A DNA stretch of 64,000 nucleotides from Arabidopsis thaliana (lineage: Eukaryota; Streptophyta; Magnoliopsida; Brassicales; Brassicaceae). Positions 22,323 through 34,045 of this stretch are shown piece after piece; position 1 is the stretch's first letter, and each line of letters starts with the position of its first letter. The position numbers were made by a program, and so were the translations under genes. The notes beneath the pieces are model-generated. The model ran no database searches. It was not told the DNA's origin and saw only the letters and a list, made by a program, of their open reading frames with translations. Location of the stretch: assembly GCF_000001735.4 (NCBI RefSeq), contig NC_003071.7, positions 11,711,151 to 11,775,150 of the forward strand. The letters run 5' to 3'.

Positions 22323-22764
22323 CACTACTTAATAAAAATGGTGTTTCGACGAAAAAAAAAAATGTAGATCCAATCCGTCGATAATTCAATTTATAACCAT
22401 TTTACCAACATCCTAAATTTCGTTGGTATACTATATTATCCATCGTAGATAATTTCAAAACTATTTACCAATGTCACTTTGCCGGTAATAGATGTTGGTA
22501 ATACGTCAAAATATGTTTGGATGTACTATTGCTAACATTTAAATGTAACGTCAATAGTCGTTGCATGCCACATATTTGCTAATCCTAGTTCCATCGGTAA
22601 CTCGTTACTAAATATCAGTTGTATACTGTCTAGAATTGGATATCAGTACAATCCAACAGATTAGCGACGAATATTTTTTCTATCAATATGATGTCGAGAA
22701 ATTACCAACGGATGATCTTTTCAGGAAATATGTCGGTAATTTCCCTATTTACATATATATAGTG
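22323..22764. mobile_element. Short CACTA (En/Spm)-like relic
   Basis: The left end reads CACTACTTAATAAAAATGG followed by TTTCGACG, much like Arabidopsis CACTA ends. The right end closes with TATAGTG, giving about 442 bp. Inside are many short motifs in both directions built on ACCAACG/CGTTGGT and CGGTAA (near 22402, 22421, 22466, 22483, 22494, 22595, 22702, 22733), like a CACTA subterminal repeat region. No transposase remains and a 3-bp target duplication is not evident, so it is a decayed non-autonomous copy. Confidence 0.5.
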
Positions 22765-24600
22765 AATGTATGATGTAGCATTCTATTGAATGATTCTAAG
22801 TCCGCCTAACATCCACAAAGCATAGTATATGATATGACTCAAGAAAATGCTGAAATGGTTTGCATATTTTTATGTGAATTGTTTTTTTCCCTATTTACTA
22901 AATCTCTTTTTGTTTATGTATTTCATGTAGTATAAATATAATTATGTATATTATTTGATTATGGAAAATTTATTGACAGTCGATTATGTGTCGACTATAC
23001 ATGTTATAGATGCACGACGTTTGATCATCGTCTGACTAACACATCTATATCACTTTAAAATGTTGTAAAGAATTTTAGTTTTCAACAAAAGATTCCAATA
23101 AAATGAATAAAAATAAACACCTTTCATCGGCCCTCGTGGTCATTTGAAAAGAAACTACAAGAGTTTAGATCCAGCTATATATATAATGGGTTTAAACAAT
23201 GAATTCTGATCTTAAAATAGTTATCGATTTAATTAGGATTAAGTTAAGTAAAGAAGGAATAATATGGAGGAGAAGAAGGGGACAAGCGAGGAGGCAAGCT
23301 AATGCACATGCAAGAGAACAGTTTTGTCTCTTCTAAATCTCACCATAAGGTTACAGCAGAGAGATCATTGAAACACTAAAACTAATACTCTCTTTTAAAT
23401 TCTCTTGTTTCATTAATTAACACGTTCGTGTGTGTCAGTTCCAACTTAACCTCGGTACGACCAAAGATGGCCACATTTCTTGTTTAGAAAACCACATCAA
23501 TTAAAAGTGTTTAGGAAATTGGCAAAGATGACCATTGAAATGATTTTTGCCACGATTAATTTCCATTTTTTAGTTGCAATTTGGTTTATGAAATTATATT
23601 GTTAATTTTTTATTTTTTTGATCAAACTGTAAACTTCATTGCTAGAAATTAAATGGTTTTTACATCAGAGAAGTCCAAAGAAAACAGAGCCTCTTTGGCT
23701 AAAGCATCCGCTGAGAGATTTGGTAAACGAAAAATACAACAGAATTTGAAAGATAGAAGTGAACGACACAAACAGGTGATGTCATGAAGACATCTAACAG
23801 AATTTCTTTATATAGGCCAATTTAAAAGTGTTTGGCAATTTCTTTATTGCGTATAAAGGCAACTAGGTACGTTACTCGTATTTCGGAGGTGCTTAAAGTA
23901 AACTAGGGTCAAGTCAGTGACCTTGATACTTCGTTTTTATGAGAAATGTTGATGTCCAACATTGTAATGATATAAAGTCCTACAATCTTCAGCATAAAGA
24001 TCTATGTAAGGCTCGTGTTCTATAGTATGAACACCTAGACAGTTTGTTTCGAAGAAAATTGGATCATGATCAAAGAATTGCAAATGAATGAGTAGACTAT
24101 ATAAACTAGTCATAGGGTACCCGAGGATTCGAATTCTATATCAACAAGCTCATCACTCACGAGGAGCGGACTTAACTTGTTTGGACTCAACAGCGTTGTG
24201 ATTCTTTAAATATCCTAATATCATGTGATTTTTTAAAATGTCTTCCAAATTGTTTAGAAGCAAACTATGTACTTGTGTAAATTAAACGCGTTAGAAACAT
24301 ATGTTATCGATATCAATTTCTAGTTCAAGATAAATAAATTGTAGAACCGTGGTTGGAATCGTATCATCAGAAGGAAAAAGAAACATAGATACATTAATAA
24401 GTCTTTCAAGTAGTGATTCCCACGTCCTACATTACTCTTTAACCATTTTTCTTCACCGCCACACAATTTCTCCACAACATCTTGTGAACGTGTAAACCCG
24501 TTTCGTCGCTGGCAATGAAAATCACATTCCCATCCCTTGCTTATTACGCATTGACATTGCCGAGTAAATACCCCAATCAGAAGAGAAGAAGGAAGAAGAA
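22765..24600. other. Intergenic before the RopGAP relic
   Basis: AT-rich, with a LINE fragment at 23649-23745 listed separately. No gene seen otherwise. Confidence 0.5.
23649..23745 (-). mobile_element. LINE/RNase H-like C-terminal scrap
   Basis: Minus-strand frame reads RLPNLSADALAKEALFSLDF and ends in a stop after DVKTI. The SADALAKEAL motif is the last helix of the RNase H-like domain of plant non-LTR elements. Only about 100 bp are recognisable. Confidence 0.6.
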
Positions 24601-24755
24601 GAAGAAAGTGTGTTTAGAATTTTGGGTGACGTGGCTGTGAAGGAGAGATAGCGCGAGTGAGAAGACGCGGAAAGCCCGAACTCTCGCGGTTCGGCAGCTC
24701 CGCGTCAGTTGGTCGAATCGTCTTCGAGCTATCTCGTTGCTTTTCGAGAGATATA

Positions 24756-26185
24756 ATGGCGGAGGAAAACGAACGGCATGCCATGGACATTAGTCGCCCA
24801 ACCAATATCTCTCATGTGGCTCATGTAACATACGATCGCTTCGATGGTTTTCTTGGTCTTCCTTCTGAATTCGAGCCTGACGTACCCAAGAAGCCCCCTA
24901 GTGCAAGGTTCAGCTTCTTCTTCTTTCTAATGTAAACCGTGAATTGGGTTGAAACCTTTGCCATGATTATTTTTGGGTTTGTGTTTGCATTTGAAGTTTA
25001 AGATTATTATGACATTGTAAACTGCAAAAGAAAATGCAATGCTAGTTTTGACATTCAAAACAATTAGAAATTCTATCACAATAATCCTAAAAGGGATTCA
25101 AAACGTTTTCTAATTGGAAAGATGATCAGAAATCCATTTAACATTGACTATATAAATTGTAATCTAATGTAGTATACAAGAGACATAACCATGAACCTTT
25201 GAGAACAATGTTTTGGATATATTATGTTCTAAGTGACGTTCTTGCTTCATGATTTGTTGATCTGTTTTCGGGTTTGCAGTGCAACAGTGTTTGGGGTTTC
25301 TACAGAGTCAATGCAGTTATCATACGACTCGAGAGGGAATTGTGTTCCTACCATACTCACGCTATTACAAAGCCGGCTATACGATCAAGGAGGTTTGCAG
25401 GTAGAAGGAATTTTCAGAATCACAGGGGATAACAGTGAGGAGGAGTTTATTAGAGAAGAGTTAAACAAAGGAGTCCTACCAGAAGGCATCGATATCCACT
25501 GTCTCGCCGGACTTATAAAGGCATGGTTCAGAGAGTTACCGAAAGGGGTACTCGATTCTCTACCATCTCAACAAGTGATGCAGTGTGAGTCAGGGGAGGA
25601 TTTTGTGAAGGTTGTGAGACTCTTGTAGAGTTTGAAGTTGTCAACAAGATGACCTCCCGTAATCTAGCTTTAGTCTTTGCACCCAACATGTCCCAGGTCA
25701 CTTCTTGCACCACATCACAATTTTCCAAGAGTTTCCTTTTTTTCTCTACTCACATTGATCTTACACAGATAATGTCAGTTTTATCTTAGTGCTAATACCA
25801 GAATGCATCAATATATCAAGCCTCTGATCCGCATACTGGGTCTGTTTTGGTTTTACTGCAGATGGCAGATCCTTTAACAGCATTAATGTATGCAGTGCAA
25901 GTGATGAACTTGCTGAGGAACCTCACAGACAAAACACTCAGAGAAAGGAAAATTGCGACTTCAAATGTAGATCCTTGTGATAACAGAAGTGAAGCTGAAG
26001 ATGGTAATGTCGAAGAATATAATCAAGAAGTAGAAATATATGTTCTTGAAGAAGTAGAGGAAGAAGAAGGAGAAGATGTTGATGATCTGGACAACGAAGA
26101 ATCCGAGAGAATAACACTGCTTGCTGATGAACACAAACCATCAAGCGCAGTGAATGCTAATGATCGAAAGAAACAAGAAACATGA
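24756..26185 (+). pseudogene. Broken RopGAP (CRIB plus RhoGAP) gene
   Basis: Three exons can be followed: 24756-24907, 25280-25696 and 25862-26185. Exon 1 carries a CRIB motif (ISRPTNISHVAHVTYDRFDG) that would bind Rop GTPases. Exon 2 starts the GAP domain (SRGNCVPTILTLLQSRLYDQ) with the catalytic arginine finger in VEGIFRITGDN. Near 25627 the frame breaks: after VVRLL the expected PPTEA...INLMADV segment is missing and the reading resumes in another frame as VEFEVVNKMTSRNLALVFAP. A deletion of roughly 50-60 bases with frameshift explains this. Exon 3 (MADPLTALMYAVQV and an acidic tail) is open. Splice sites are preserved, so decay is recent. I recall AT2G27440 as a pseudogene. Confidence 0.85.
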
Positions 26186-26515
26186 AGACAGCCGTTGGAG
26201 TTGGAAACGTCGTTAGCAGTATTATGTGTTTCGATTGATTTCTCTTTTTCGTTATCGAAGGTGCATGTAACTTAGGCTAATTGTTCCAAATACAACTTAT
26301 GCATTAGTGTTTATATAAACGTATCGAATTTTTTTCCATATGACAACCTAGAAAGATGAAAGTGCCAGAACAAATTTTGAGATGTATTAAACTTTTTCTG
26401 GTCTTTTATTTTTGGGCTTACTTACCCTTTAAGGTTAAGCCAGTAATAATTGTTGTTAATGGATTTCCCCAGTGTGATCTTAAACAAAAGATCAAAGCTT
26501 CCAACAGCAAAAGAT

Positions 26516-28427
26516 TTAGAGATTACCATCCATAGTAAGAAGCACCTTGTACAAATCTGGACGACGGTCACGGAACACTCCCCAGCTTTGCCTTTTCGAC
26601 TTGATCATATCAAGATCAAACTGTGCTACAAGAACAGCTTCCGATTTATCATCTGCCTCGGCCACAATTTCACCTGTTGGTCCTGTCATATTATAACAAC
26701 AATATTGTGACAAACTGTTGGGAAAATGCTTATTGATAAATTTGCATCTAAACTTCAAAATTACTGATCTCATCTGAATAAGTTATAAACTGATACCGGC
26801 AATGAAGGAAGTTCCGTAGAAAGTGATCTGACTAGGTCCATGCTCAGTTTCAATTATTTCCTTCCCTATGCGATTTGAGGCTACTAGAGGTACCTGAAAC
26901 CCAAAGTATTATTGCCTCACTCATTAGCAAACCATTTGAAGCACATTTTGGCAAGTTCTAATCAGTAGAAATAACGGAACAAACTAGATACATGTAATCT
27001 ATTTCTAATGTTACTGTAAAATAGCTTTCAGTTATAAGTTAGGCTCATAGCAATCCGATAAGACACTAATGACTTTGAAAACTGAGATGTTTAAGACATA
27101 ATAATAGCTTACCACGTTAGCTCCAGCATGCCCTTGCATAACTCTCCTCCAATGATCACGCGAATCCAATCCCTGGTCTTGAGGTTCAGAACCAATAGCA
27201 GTGGGATAAAACAGTATTTCAGCACCCTGTAGAACCATAGCTCGAGCTGCCTCAGGAAACCACTGATCCCAACATATAGCTAAACAATACATTTCATTAG
27301 TACATCAATTAAGATGAAGTAACAACGAAAAGGACATTAGAAACAGAGTTCTGCATAGAGCATCTTACCCACTCCAATTTTAGCAAACTTCGTCTGGAAA
27401 ACCTATTCAAGCCAAAGGGAGAAGAAGAGATCAATCATGTGAACCAAATAACATAACAGTTCAATTTGAGATTCTTCTTTTAAAAACTACCTTAAAGCCA
27501 GTATCTCCAGGATTGAAATAAAACTTCTCTTGATAACCTTAAGATAAAAAGAGGTCTCAGCAAAAAGGTAACAAGAAACTCAAGCTATATTTCCAACTCC
27601 AAACTTGACTCACCAGGTCCATCAGGAATATGAGACTTCCTATAAATTCCCAAGTCAGTTCCATCAGCATCAATTATAGCAATCGAATTGTAATGTGCAG
27701 TATTTGCCTCCTCAAAGAAACTAACAGGTATCACTACACCCAATTCCTTTGCCAGCTTCTGCATCCTGTGTTAAATTAAACCATCCAACCATTAAAACAC
27801 TAGATAGTACATAGATACATCGAGATTCCACTTTACTGCGTTAGAAATCGGATAAGCAATGTCACACCTTGCAATGGTAGGATGGTTCTTGTAAGGCTTG
27901 GCTCGCTTAAAGAAGTCTTCTCTTTGTGCTTGACAGAAGTAATATCCTTCAAAAAGTTCCTGTTATACAGAAACTAAACTACATAAGACTAGCTAAGACG
28001 ATTGGATACTAGATCAATCAAAAACACTTATAAATCTGAGAAACAATTTCGAAGAGCAACAATGACCTGAATAAGAATGATATTAGCTCCTTTAGCGTGA
28101 GCTTCTCTGACTAATCTGCGTAAAATGTAAACAATTCCATTCTCAGATACTGAAATCGGATTCGAACGGGGGAATCTATATCAGAGCTTGAAATTGAATA
28201 GTTCGATTCCAAAGGTCCGTGATCACAATAAATTGCTCGAGAAGCTTATACGCATATGGAAATTTGAAGGAGGAGGAAGATGGGAGAGATTGATAATTAG
28301 AGAGAGGGAGGGAGGAAGAGAGAGAGACGAACCGCTCAGCGGCGGCGACATTGGTGGAGATATCGTCGGAGCAAGCGAATTGGAGAGATGAAACAACCAC
28401 TTCTCGTCTTCTTCCTTCCGTTTCCAT
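26516..28427 (-). CDS. NLP1: N-carbamoylputrescine amidase (nitrilase-like protein 1)
   Basis: Nine exons: 28333-28427, 28067-28115, 27868-27959, 27614-27765, 27491-27537, 27369-27402, 27113-27279, 26797-26893, 26516-26682. They sum to exactly 300 codons (299 residues). It is a carbon-nitrogen hydrolase with the Glu-Lys-Cys triad: Glu about residue 49 (LIQELFEGYYF), Lys in YRKSHIPDG, Cys about 159 (AICWDQWFPE). Known reaction for the family member: N-carbamoylputrescine to putrescine, CO2 and ammonia, the last step of the agmatine route to polyamines. Short exons (34-167 nt) are typical. All splice sites are GT-AG. I recall AT2G27450. Confidence 0.95.
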
Positions 28428-28767
28428 TGTTTCTCTCTCTTTCTCTGTGTTTTTTCTCACAGTGAAGGAATTTAAGGACGCTCAAAATCGAATATAAGGT
28501 AGCTGACTCATTTGACTGTGACTAGCAGAGAGAACAAAATAGAACAGAACATTTTTTCTTTTCCAAAATCGAATAAAGGCGTTCACAAACGCAAACGCAA
28601 ACGCAAACGCAGACGTAAAACCCCAAATTGAGTTGGAACATTTTAGATGTTTTATGAATGAGGGATCCTAATCCTTGTATGGTCTTATTTTAGATTCTTC
28701 TACACTTATCTACTATATGCACAAGACATAAACAAGTTGATACAAAATAAGTGTTGGTGGGTAAAAG

Positions 28768-29000
28768 TTACATTGGTGGATTTAAAATAACTAAACTTGG
28801 AACATAATCACTTAGAACATAATAACTGAAGAGAAACCAGAGACATAATAACTGAAGAGAAACCAGGGACAATATTTCAATTGGTTTGTACAATAATCGA
28901 ATTTTCTGCAACCATGCCTTCCAATAATGTACATCATGTTCTCCGTGAAATCCTCGCATCTCCCACAATACATAATCACTTTCTTTTCTTCATCAATAAA
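28768..29000 (-). pseudogene. 3' remnant of an F-box/FBA gene
   Basis: The minus strand reads DEEKKVIMYCGRCEDF and NMMYIIGRHGCRKFDY, which aligns with EEDKKVIVVDCDDRWKENM and IYIVGKNGFKKLSY of the intact F-box gene at 50911-51954. The end, SDYVPSLVILNPPM plus stop, matches SYVPSLVGLYPPM. The two parts are in different frames, and a 26-bp tandem duplication (copies at 28817 and 28843) lies between them and accounts for a shift. No F-box start is found upstream. Confidence 0.8.
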
Positions 29001-29519
29001 ATCTGTATTCGACTAAACAATCTCTTACCTAGAAAACTAGAAGGTATAACAATATTCAGTGATCCAACAAGATACTTAATTGAGGAGTCTTGTACTTGAT
29101 CTTCAAACTCTTTGATGTCTACATTGACACCATATTGACGTTATCCCCCGAGTAAACATAGAGTATAATATATCTTTTAAGTTCGAGCTCTCTAGAAGAA
29201 CAAAATATAGTGAATTTCCTCAGGTCTTTAATCTTCGCGATGATGGTCTTATACTTGAGTTGTTGCATCACTCCATGTTTATACATATGTAGTACCATCA
29301 CTACTTCCACCTTTAAATCATTGGCCTCTTTGATGTTGGAAAAAAAAACTTCCAAAAAAAAAAGACGTTCACAAAAGCTAACGTGCGCTGGAGACGAATT
29401 TTACTGGAAAAGCTAACGTGCGCCTAATTTCCACCGTGCTCATCCAATTTCACCAAATCTCCGAAAACCTTAAAACCAGAATCAAAATTTTCACATTTGG
29501 AAGGATCTGATCTGAAACA
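29001..29519. other. Intergenic with further F-box-like decay and SEC23 promoter
   Basis: Minus-strand frames at 29119-29355 may be an older part of the same F-box relic but are not identifiable. A short motif AAAAGCTAACGTGCGC occurs twice, near 29374 and 29408. Confidence 0.35.
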
Positions 29520-32500
29520 ATGGCAGTGAGAGCAACGGTGTCGCGTTTTCCGATCGATTCAGACGCTCAAGAGGCGTCAGGACTTCCTTGGGGACTGACA
29601 GTAACACCATTCGCGGCCAAAGACGAGAACGGAATCGGACCAGCGTGCGGATCTAACGGTCATCTTCTTCCTCGTTGCGAAAACTGCTACGCTTACTTCA
29701 ATACCTATTGTGAGCTTGATCAATGGGCTTGGAATTGCTCGCTTTGTGGAACTCTCAATGGACTTCCTTCTGATGCTATTGCTCGTTACTCTAATCCTCA
29801 CTCTATACCTGAAATGACTTCCTCCTTCATTGATCTTGAGATGCCTCGTATGTCTTACGTCATCTCTATACTGATTCTTTTGTTTTTTTTGTTGGAATTG
29901 GTTCTAATTTCTGATTAATTGTTTGTTTTTCTAGTGGATGGATCGGAGGAAGAGATGACGCAAGCACGACCTGTGTATGTTGCGGCGATTGATATCTCTT
30001 GTAAGGCTTATTTCTTCTATATTGTGTTCGAAGCTCATTGTGATCAGTGTAGATTGTACTTGAATTGTGTGTTAGTGAACTTTGGATTGTGAATTTTGAA
30101 AGCAATGTGTGTGTCATTTTGCTATGGATTATGATTCTAGCTTGGGTTTGTATGCTTTTTTGTTGTTCTTATCGATTTTTGGCTTGCTTATGTTGTGATT
30201 TTGTCATGACTTTGGAGATAGGGTGTGGTAGCAGTAAATTTGTTTCGAATTTTGTTCAAATGTTGCACTTTTTGCTCATGATTATTTTTGTTATCTGCAG
30301 CTTCTGAGGAATTTTTGGAGCTTACAAAAAGTGCATTGCTAGCCGCTCTGGAAGGTCGTTTCATACCAAATTTAAAGCAAGGATTTACTTTTTCTTCTGT
30401 GTGACTGTGTCCTGAGGAAAACAATTCTCTCGTTTTTTCGTATATGCAGCTCTAAGTCCAGGGGCTCTTTTTGGTCTTGTTACGTTCAGTCACAAAATAG
30501 GACTGTATGATGTTCAAGGACCTATACCAGTTGTAAAGAATGTATTCATTCCCCCTGATGGGGAGAGCAGCTTATCGCTAGAACTTGAGGATGTCATGCC
30601 CTTGTTACAATTTTTGGCTCCGGTATGGTCATTTTTTAACATCTTGTTTCCTGTTTCCTACTTCCTTGGTCATTCAAATTGATTGTCGGATCACATGGCT
30701 TGGAATACCTGTTGACAGACTAAGTTCTCTTTCTGTACTTCCTGCAGGTAGAAACTTGCAAGGATCGTATTGCTGCTGCACTTGAGACACTCAGACCAAT
30801 TACTTCTTGGGAGAGATCAGCTGGAGCAGGTCAAGGGATGGATAGTGTGTTGATGGGTGGTAGGGGCTTTGGTACAGCTATGGAAGCTCTATTCAACTAT
30901 CTAGGATCTGAATTTGGGAATACATTTGCATTAGGTATGTGAAATTATTTAGCATGCCCATACTCTATATGTTTCAACATAGTCGTAGTGGCCAGTTGGT
31001 ATTGTTTTATTGACTTGATATAAGTGCAGCTAGGGTGTTTGCTTTCCTATCTGGTCCTCCTGATTATGGACGTGGACAATTGGATACAAGTAGATATGGT
31101 GAACAATATGCAAGTAAAAGGGTAGATGCTGATCGTGCTCTACTTCCTGAACAAACACCATTCTACAAAGACCTAGTAAGTCTTATTTCAAGATTTTCTG
31201 TCTCCGGAATGGATATATTCTTTGAGCTTAGATCTAACGGCTCTTTTATAGGCCACCATTGCTGTCCAATCAGGTGTATGTGTAGATTTATTTGCAGTTA
31301 CAAATGAGTACACAGATTTAGCATCCCTGAAGTTCCTTAGCATTGAAAGTGGCGGTTCACTGTTTTTGTATTCAAGCACTGATGATTCAACTCTTCCCCA
31401 AGACATGTTAGTTCTGATTCTTGGCATTATATTTCCACTCCAATAGAAATAAAGCATGCTGTGTTTTCTTTACTTGTTACCAACTTAATTGAAGCAAAAT
31501 CGCATGATCTTCTTTTGTAGGTTTCGAATGCTTAACCGGCCGTATGCATTCAATTGTGTCTTGAGATTGAGGACGTCAACTGAATTCAAACCTGGCAACT
31601 CTGTATGTGGTTTTAGTGAAAACCGAAAGTTCAGATAATGATTTTTTTTTTTTTTTTTTTTTTGCTTCAGCTAACAGTTTAGCCTTACTTGCAGTTTGGT
31701 CACTTCTTTCCAGATCCACAGTACGAGAACCTTCAGCATATCATCTGCTGTGATTCATATGCAACATATGCATATGACTTTGAATTTGCAGATAACACTG
31801 GATTTTCCAGGTAAACTTAACAATAATTGCTTTTTCCTATAAAATTTTCATGATTTGGTCGAAGGGACGATATTGATGATGATTGTTTCCATGCAATTGT
31901 AAAGCTGCTAGTCATTGATTTTGTCATAATGTGACTCTTAATACATCTGTAATTAGTCATTGTCATGCTTTCCTTGACCTGCAATAAAGTAATTGTCTTA
32001 AAAAAAATTTATAGAGCTTTTTACTATATTATTGAATCCTCTGCCAAGTCTTTTAACTAATATGATAAACGGACTTGGCACTTAAAGATGCTTACTTCTT
32101 GTGCTCTTTTCCAGGCATTCTGGAGAGCAACCAGTGGTGCAAATTGCATTTCAGTACACAGTTGTTGTACCTCCCGAGGGACTGTCAAATTCAGAAATGT
32201 CATCTTCAAGTAGGTAAGATTCAATCCATGCTAAAGCTGTTGATTGATTGTAGTCAAATGGGGCTATGCTTATTATTGGAATTTTTTATCGTTGGAACAT
32301 TCATAGTAGTTTGTATCCTAGAAATGAATTTCATACCTTGCAAATCCATGTCAAAGCCTAGGGTTGATAGTAAACCTCGAACCTCCCTTACATTAATGAC
32401 CTTATACTCGGTCAATCCCAGAACCCAAATTTGTCTTTCATGATAATTAATACTGTGGATCTTGTAGTGTTTCAATCTCGGTTTGATTTTCTCTGTGTTA

Positions 32501-33717
32501 CACAGAGGCAAGCACACACTTCAGAGACGATTAAGGATCAGAACCATGCAATTTGGAACTGCCCACAATATCAATGAAATTTACGACAGTGTGGATCATG
32601 AAGTTGTTCTCTCATTGCTCGTTCACAAGGTAAAAGTAATTTCATGTTTTTATCTCGGCTCCAGCGAAAGAAAGGAATCCATTATTAATCTGCTAATTAT
32701 GTATGTATTTTCATAATTATTTCTCTGCAGGTAATTTTAGCCTCTCTGGAAGATGGAGTCAGAGAAGGGAGGGCATTGCTGCATGATTGGCTAGTAATTC
32801 TAACAGCACAATACAACGATGCCTTTAACCTTGTCCAATACAAAAACGGAAATAAGTCAATGAGTTCTCAGATTGATATCACGTTTTCACAATGTCCTCA
32901 ACTTGAGCCTTTGCCTCGTTTAGTCTTTGCCTTACTCCGTAATCCCCTTCTCCGGTTTCATGAAGAAGGTGTTCATCCTGATTACAGAATCTACTTGCAA
33001 TGCCTTTTCAGGTAACCATCCCAATGAACTACTAATAACCAACCTAGAGTCAGCGTGAACAATATTGTATATTTAGTGTATTTTTTCGATCGTGGATTTA
33101 TTTGGAAAAAATACCTTGGTATCTCATGTAAACAGACCACAAGCAAGGCTTTAGTCTCTAAATTTCGTGTTTGTGTTCTTCTGTTTTGTTTTCCTTAAAA
33201 CTGCAGTGTGTTGGACCCGAGCTCTCTTCATTGCGGCATTTACCCAGCACTAATGTCATATTCAACACCGGATACACTGGCATATCCGCGTCATTCGTTG
33301 AGCCGTGCAGCATTGATAACAAGTGGTAGTCCGATATTTTTCCTAGATGCATATACCACTTTGATAGTCTTCTACTCATCAACAGCAGACCCGTCAATAC
33401 CTTTCCCTCCACCTCAAGACTGTAAGTTTTCTCACCAAATGAAATCCAGTTCAACCACCTTTAGATCTTTGAGACTATGTTGATTCGAAAACTTATATCT
33501 TACAGGTTTATTGAGGCAGACCATAAATAAAGTGAAGCAAGAAAGGAGCATCACACCAAAACTAGTGTTTATCCGAGGAGGACGAGACGATGCTACTGTC
33601 TTTGAGAACTATCTTATAGAAGAACAAGATGTGGACGGTAATGGTTTTGCTAGCGCCATGGGTTTCGTGTCTTTCCTCGATGATATTTCGCAGCGTGTCA
33701 CTGAATACATGAAGTGA
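29520..33717 (+). CDS. SEC23D: SEC23-type COPII coat protein
   Basis: Fourteen exons: 29520-29847, 29935-30000, 30301-30354, 30450-30622, 30748-30934, 31030-31175, 31252-31406, 31521-31602, 31695-31810, 32115-32213, 32506-32629, 32731-33011, 33207-33421, 33506-33717. They give 745 residues in one frame, all GT-AG. Order of domains: zinc finger (CENCYAYFNTYC then CSLCG), von Willebrand-like trunk (PVYVAAIDIS), beta-sandwich, helical domain, and a C-terminal gelsolin-like domain (KLVFIRGGRDD). SEC23 is the GTPase-activating inner coat subunit that acts on SAR1 at ER exit sites. The protein is the divergent plant type. The symbol is recalled (AT2G27460) and not verified. Confidence 0.92.
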
Positions 33718-34045
33718 AAGCCAAATGACCCTCTAGTTTATTATACATCCAAACTCAAAATTTTCAACTGTGTCAGAGTTTTACTCTTCTTGTTGTAACA
33801 TTTGCTTTAGACTAGCATCCCAACTTTTTTGCTCTCTTAATCAAAATGAATAATTAAGCTAAAATTTTGTTGCAAAACTTCATTTTCTAAACTTTGACTT
33901 ACATATTTGGTAACACTAGAGCCAAAGAGCAAAAAGATATGTTAGTCTATTACATGCTCATGGCCACAACCACTGCTTCAAGCTTACAAGCTAATCTCCA
34001 ACATAAACCTGAAAACATGTTCTTAGCAAAAATATAACCTTGAGT
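33718..34045. other. Shared 3' region of convergent SEC23 and NF-YB11 genes
   Basis: Only 328 bases separate the two stop codons, so the 3'UTRs are close or overlapping. No gene seen. Confidence 0.6.

Noticed and set aside
28590-28615. Short ACGCAA tandem run
   Set aside because: Only about four 6-bp units in the NLP1 upstream region; a simple sequence repeat.
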